In this document: piece after piece, positions 5,388 through 7,569 of the stretch | How the letters are laid out: every line of letters starts with the position of its first letter | Position numbering within the stretch: the stretch's first letter is position 1 | Source: Gammaproteobacteria bacterium | GTDB lineage: Bacteria; Pseudomonadota; Gammaproteobacteria; UBA9214 | Assembly: GCA_029881775.1 (NCBI GenBank) | Contig: JAOULY010000084.1 | Location: forward strand, 1 to 7,569 | Length of the DNA stretch: 7,569 nt | Direction: 5' to 3' | Made by a program: the position numbers and the translations under genes | Notes under the pieces: generated by a model | Seen by the model: only the letters and a program-made list of their open reading frames with translations | What the model was told of the DNA's origin: nothing | The model's database searches: none

Positions 5388-5891
5388 ATGCGGAATGACC
5401 GCTCGTTGAATGGCTGGATAATCGTGCTGATGGCATTACTGTCAGGTCCGAACCACGCAACCGACCTGGTGCCAACGCGCCTGCTCGGGCTGGACCCGGC
5501 GCGGGATATTGCCACGGCCGCGGTGGCGGCCTGCCGCAAGGAAGGCTACCAGGTGGCCGTTGTTGTTACCGACCGCAGTGGTGATCCTGTTGTCATAATG
5601 CGTGATGTGTTCGTGAGTAAATACATGGTCGAGATTGCGCGGAACAAGGCGAATGCCGTGGTGATGTCGAATTCATCATCCGGCGAGCTGCGCACGAACA
5701 TGGCACGGATTCGTGAAGAGCTGAACGAACTGGACGGTGTCTTGTTGATGGAGGGCGGCCTGCCGATTCGCGTCAATGGCGGCCTGATCGGTGCAGTCGG
5801 CGTCAGTGGCGCACCCGGTGGTGACAAGGACGAGGCCTGTGCGCAGGCGGGTATCGAGGCGGTGCAGGAGCGTCTGGATTTCGCCGATTAA
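5388..5891 (+). CDS. exported GlcG/HbpS family haem-binding-type protein (PF03928-like)
   Basis: The 167-residue protein belongs to the GlcG/HbpS family, whose Streptomyces member HbpS binds haem outside the cell; most members have no assigned function. Residues 1-24 are a signal peptide (NGWIIVLMALLSG core, NHA before TD), so it is probably periplasmic. The family domain starts at PARDIATAAVAACRKEGYQV, followed by VVVTDRSGDPVVIMRD, then ARNKANAVVMSNSSSG. It ends with the diagnostic GGLPIRVNGGLIGAVGVSG-APGGDKDEACAQAGIEAV, almost unchanged from family consensus. Length is normal for an exported member. GGAGG at 5377-5381, six bases before ATG 5388, is a strong ribosome-binding site. A small CxxC protein gene follows 71 bases downstream on the same strand and may be cotranscribed. 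Ligand (haem or another small molecule) is unproven; Cys49 and Cys151 are present, and no axial haem ligand can be assigned by eye. Confidence 0.9.
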   Translation: MRNDRSLNGWIIVLMALLSGPNHATDLVPTRLLGLDPARDIATAAVAACRKEGYQVAVVVTDRSGDPVVIMRDVFVSKYMVEIARNKANAVVMSNSSSGELRTNMARIREELNELDGVLLMEGGLPIRVNGGLIGAVGVSGAPGGDKDEACAQAGIEAVQERLDFAD

Positions 5892-5952
5892 AGATCTGCT
5901 CGAGGTGGTCGATTTCGGGTTATATGCCGGGCATGGGGGCCTGGCCAATCCC

Positions 5953-5960
5953 GGGGGGGA
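5953..5960 (+). promoter_or_regulatory. ribosome-binding region made of a G7 run
   Basis: Seven G followed by A at 5953-5960 end two bases before ATG 5963 and are the only Shine-Dalgarno-like sequence for that start. A homopolymer in this position could vary in length by slippage and alter the spacing. The spacing is short, which keeps the alternative start at 5924 possible. Confidence 0.3.
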
Positions 5961-5962
5961 TC

Positions 5963-6178
5963 ATGAGTGGATCAAACACGATACCATGCGAGCACTGCCT
6001 GAAGGCACTGCGTGTGCACGACTCGATCGAATATATTTTTTGCGGCCATCACAAGGTGGTTGCGTTCCGTTTCCGGGACGGGCAGGTCGAGTTTATCGCC
6101 GTGAATTCAACTGAAGAGGCGGTTGCGCTTATCCAGGAATCCGGGCAGTCGGCCCTGCCATTGCGGATACCTGCCTGA
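5963..6178 (+). CDS. small protein with CxxC and CGHH motifs, possibly metal-binding, function unknown
   Basis: I do not recognise a named family. The 71-residue product has no signal peptide or membrane segment. It contains Cys9-E-H-Cys12 and, 14 residues later, Cys27-G-H-H30, so three Cys and two or three His could bind Zn or Fe like a small treble-clef or zinc-ribbon knuckle. The remainder reads as a compact alpha-beta unit: strands KVVAFRFRDG and QVEFIAVN, helix TEEAVALIQES, and a polar tail. ATG 5963 is preferred because the conserved-looking part begins soon after. ATG 5924 would add 13 glycine/proline-rich residues (MPGMGAWPIPGGI). It follows the exported GlcG/HbpS-like gene and ends in a strong terminator, so the two probably share a transcript. 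The product appears cytoplasmic while its neighbour is exported, so direct partnership is uncertain. Confidence 0.7.
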   Translation: MSGSNTIPCEHCLKALRVHDSIEYIFCGHHKVVAFRFRDGQVEFIAVNSTEEAVALIQESGQSALPLRIPA

Positions 6179-6194
6179 CATAAAACCTGTCAGG
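6174..6194 (+). other. hairpin overlapping the stop codon
   Basis: CCTGACA (6174-6180) and TGTCAGG (6188-6194) form a 7-bp stem with a 7-base loop. The TGA stop lies inside the left arm. There is no T run after it, so it is not a terminator by itself. It could stabilise the 3' end together with the terminator 44 bases downstream. Confidence 0.4.
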
Positions 6195-6237
6195 TCTGCG
6201 ATCCGGCTGCTGCCGATCCATAGCCAGGTCATCCAGG

Positions 6238-6275
6238 CGGCGATCCCGCTTCATGCGTGATCGCCGTTGTTATTT
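6238..6275 (+). terminator. rho-independent terminator
   Basis: CGGCGATC (6238-6245) pairs with GATCGCCG (6259-6266). The loop contains a further CGC/GCG pairing (6247-6249 with 6255-6257) around TTCAT, leaving one C/T mismatch. The stem is followed by TTGTTATTTG, a T-rich tract on the plus strand. It therefore ends the plus-strand unit of the GlcG/HbpS-like and CxxC genes. On the minus strand the stem is not followed by T, and its 3' T-rich tract overlaps the end of the oxidoreductase gene. Confidence 0.75.
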
Positions 6276-7310
6276 GCTGTCGTTTACCAGCACCAGCTTA
6301 CCGGTCGTTTGCCCGGACTCCAGGTCGCGGTGGGCCGCTGCGACATTATCCAGCGGGTAGGGTGTTATGGACGGCAATCGCAGTTCACCGTTTTCAACCC
6401 GCGCCAGGATGTCTTGCATGCCGCGTTGCAGCATCGATTCGCGGTCGAACAGGTAGCTGAGATTGAAGCCAAGTATGCTGCGATTGCGCGTGGTGAGATC
6501 GAACGGGCTGAAGCGTGGTGTGCGCAGGTAATCGAGCAACAACCGCAACCGCTTCGGTTTTCCCCCGCGCGTTTTCAACATGCCGTGAAAACCGTAGACG
6601 ACCAGTTTCCCGACCGGCGCAAGGTGTGCGTAACTCTGACGCAAGGTGCTGACGCCGTTGGCATCCAGTATGACATCGAAGCCGTCGGCTGCGATACGCT
6701 CTGCTTCCGTCCACAGGTCCTGTGATGATTTATCGATAACCGCATCCGCCCCCAGGGCGGCTACATGGCTGGTCTTGTGTGCGGCGCCGACCACGCCGGT
6801 GACATGGCAGCCGGAATATTTTCCCATCTGCACCAGCATGCTGCCCACGCCGCCGGCGGCGGAATGTACCAGCAGGCGGTCACCTGCACGCGCATGGGCC
6901 AGCTCGAACAGGGCAAACCAGGCGGTCAGGGCAGCGGCGGGCAGGGCGGCGCCCTGTTCGGGTGACAGGCTGGCGGGCAGGCGGAACACCTGGTGGCGTG
7001 CAACGGCAAGCCGCGTTGTGTAACCGTTGAAGCGGGTGACGGCAATTACCCGGGTGCCTGCCGGCAGGTCGGCGACTGCATCGCCGGTCTTGATGACTGT
7101 TCCCGCAACCTCGAAACCCGGTGTGATCGGGTAGCCCGAGTAATGTTTTGCCGAAGCGTACAGGCCCATGCGCGTAACGCAGTCGGCGAAGTTGACGCCG
7201 GCTGCGTGTACCTCGATGAGGACTTCATGCGCGGCCGGCACGGGGTCGGGGTGCTGCTCGATGGTCAGCTGCCGGTAGCCGCCGGGCGTATGGATGACAA
7301 CCTTTTTCAA
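6270..7310 (-). CDS. zinc-independent medium-chain dehydrogenase, VAT1-like NAD(P)H:quinone oxidoreductase
   Basis: The 346-residue cytoplasmic enzyme belongs to the quinone oxidoreductase/VAT1 branch of the medium-chain dehydrogenase superfamily, which reduces quinones or enones with NAD(P)H. The N-terminal GroES-like domain has EVLIEVHAAGVNFADCVTRM (29-48), GLY and PITPGFEVAGTVIKTG (61-76). LPAAALTAWFALFELAHA (123-140) leads into the Rossmann nucleotide site AAGGVGSMLVQMGK (151-164). DVILDANG (212-219) and GKLVVYGFHGM (234-244) follow, and the end is QTTGKLVLVNDSK. The Cys/His/Cys structural and catalytic zinc ligands of alcohol dehydrogenases are absent, as expected. The long insert with LDYLRTPRFSPFDLTTRNRSILGFNLSYLF is typical of VAT1-like members. 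Start is TTG 7310 with AGGAG at 7319-7323, spacing 8; no other start precedes the conserved MDR opening MKKVVIHTPGGY. It is divergent from the small membrane protein gene. Natural substrate unknown. Confidence 0.93.
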   Translation of the reverse strand: MKKVVIHTPGGYRQLTIEQHPDPVPAAHEVLIEVHAAGVNFADCVTRMGLYASAKHYSGYPITPGFEVAGTVIKTGDAVADLPAGTRVIAVTRFNGYTTRLAVARHQVFRLPASLSPEQGAALPAAALTAWFALFELAHARAGDRLLVHSAAGGVGSMLVQMGKYSGCHVTGVVGAAHKTSHVAALGADAVIDKSSQDLWTEAERIAADGFDVILDANGVSTLRQSYAHLAPVGKLVVYGFHGMLKTRGGKPKRLRLLLDYLRTPRFSPFDLTTRNRSILGFNLSYLFDRESMLQRGMQDILARVENGELRLPSITPYPLDNVAAAHRDLESGQTTGKLVLVNDSK

Positions 7311-7322
7311 GCGCGCGACTCC

Positions 7323-7352
7323 TTGTTTTCGGCGCAGTTGCCCCGATATATG
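7323..7352 (+). promoter_or_regulatory. candidate divergent promoter region
   Basis: TTGTTT at 7323-7328 and TATATG at 7347-7352, spaced 18 bases, lie 31 bases before ATG 7383. The same TATATA block reads TATATC on the minus strand, 37 bases upstream of the oxidoreductase TTG. Only 72 bases separate the two genes, so their promoters must overlap if both start here. The -35 match is poor. Confidence 0.2.
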
Positions 7353-7382
7353 CTGGTACGGACAGCTTACGTGGAGACTGAC

Positions 7383-7568
7383 ATGATTGCAGGTATTGTA
7401 CTGATTCTGGCCGGCTTGCTGCTGGTTATCTACCCGCCGCTGCTGTCACTGATCGTGGCGGTCGTGCTGATATTGATGGGGGGCGCGCTGACGGCGATCG
7501 CCTGGCAGGAGCGCAAGTTGCAGCGGCATTACCGCAACCCGGTGGTGGAGTTTTTTATCCGTTACTAG
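7383..7568 (+). CDS. small two-helix inner-membrane protein, unknown function
   Basis: The 61-residue protein has two predicted transmembrane helices, IAGIVLILAGLLLVIY (2-17) and LLSLIVAVVLILMGGALTAIA (20-40), joined by a Pro-Pro turn. A basic, polar tail follows (WQERKLQRHYRNP) with an aromatic end, VVEFFIRY. The topology and the hydrophobic-Pro-Leu-Leu pattern are reminiscent of DUF3096-like small membrane proteins, but I am not certain of membership. GGAG at 7373-7376 is 6 bases before ATG 7383, which marks this start. The same frame is open back to 6993, but that part is antisense to the oxidoreductase gene. The TAG is one base before the window end, so the gene is complete. Confidence 0.8.
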   Translation: MIAGIVLILAGLLLVIYPPLLSLIVAVVLILMGGALTAIAWQERKLQRHYRNPVVEFFIRY

Positions 7569-7569
7569 T

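Noticed and set aside
6993..7382. Upstream extension of the small membrane protein to 191 residues
   Set aside because: This part is antisense to the N-terminus of the oxidoreductase. A good Shine-Dalgarno sits before ATG 7383, and the membrane domain begins exactly there.
1..7569. CRISPR array, tRNA/rRNA, riboswitch, insertion sequence or toxin-antitoxin pair
   Set aside because: I looked for regularly spaced direct repeats, tRNA-like arms, known aptamer cores, transposase motifs and typical toxin-antitoxin pairs on both strands and saw none.

Overview
The window looks like ordinary chromosome from a GC-rich proteobacterium, most likely a gammaproteobacterium. This rests on protein flavour (POT permease, SixA, TlpA, GlcG/HbpS-like and VAT1-like proteins), strong GC preference at third codon positions, and degraded dispersed repeats of types common in proteobacterial intergenic DNA. 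The genus cannot be resolved by eye. I see no rRNA, tRNA, CRISPR array, transposase or prophage gene.

Layout. (1) A plus-strand run from 1 to 3818 holds the C-terminal three quarters of a POT/PTR2 proton-coupled peptide transporter, a GT4 glycosyltransferase of the QTMAN/GTDC1 (DUF3524) type, an alpha/beta hydrolase, a SixA-type phosphohistidine phosphatase and an 81-residue protein of unknown function. Gaps are short or the genes overlap, so the run is probably one transcription unit. (2) 3819-4187 is a 369-base convergent intergenic region with at least three degraded dispersed or palindromic repeat elements and one 15-codon ORF behind a near-perfect Shine-Dalgarno. (3) A minus-strand pair from 5290 to 4188 encodes an exported unknown protein with two cysteines after its signal peptide, and an exported TlpA-like thioredoxin. 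Their stop and start codons overlap. (4) Divergent from that pair, a plus-strand pair (5388-6178) encodes an exported GlcG/HbpS-type protein and a 71-residue protein with a CxxC...CGHH motif. A strong rho-independent terminator (6238-6275) follows. (5) A minus-strand VAT1-like NAD(P)H:quinone oxidoreductase with a TTG start (7310-6270) diverges from a complete 61-residue two-helix membrane protein (7383-7568).

How the genes may work together. The TlpA-like protein and its exported partner are the best supported functional pair, because overlapping genes encode a thiol oxidoreductase and a possible disulfide substrate. The most notable gene is the bacterial homologue of the animal enzyme that mannosylates queuosine in tRNA-Asp. 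The bacterial substrate cannot be deduced from this window, and no queuosine biosynthesis gene is present. The genes around it (peptide import, esterase-like hydrolase, SixA) do not form a pathway I recognise. I found no convincing wholly new multi-gene system. The leads are the QTMAN cluster, the CxxC/CGHH protein and the TlpA partner.
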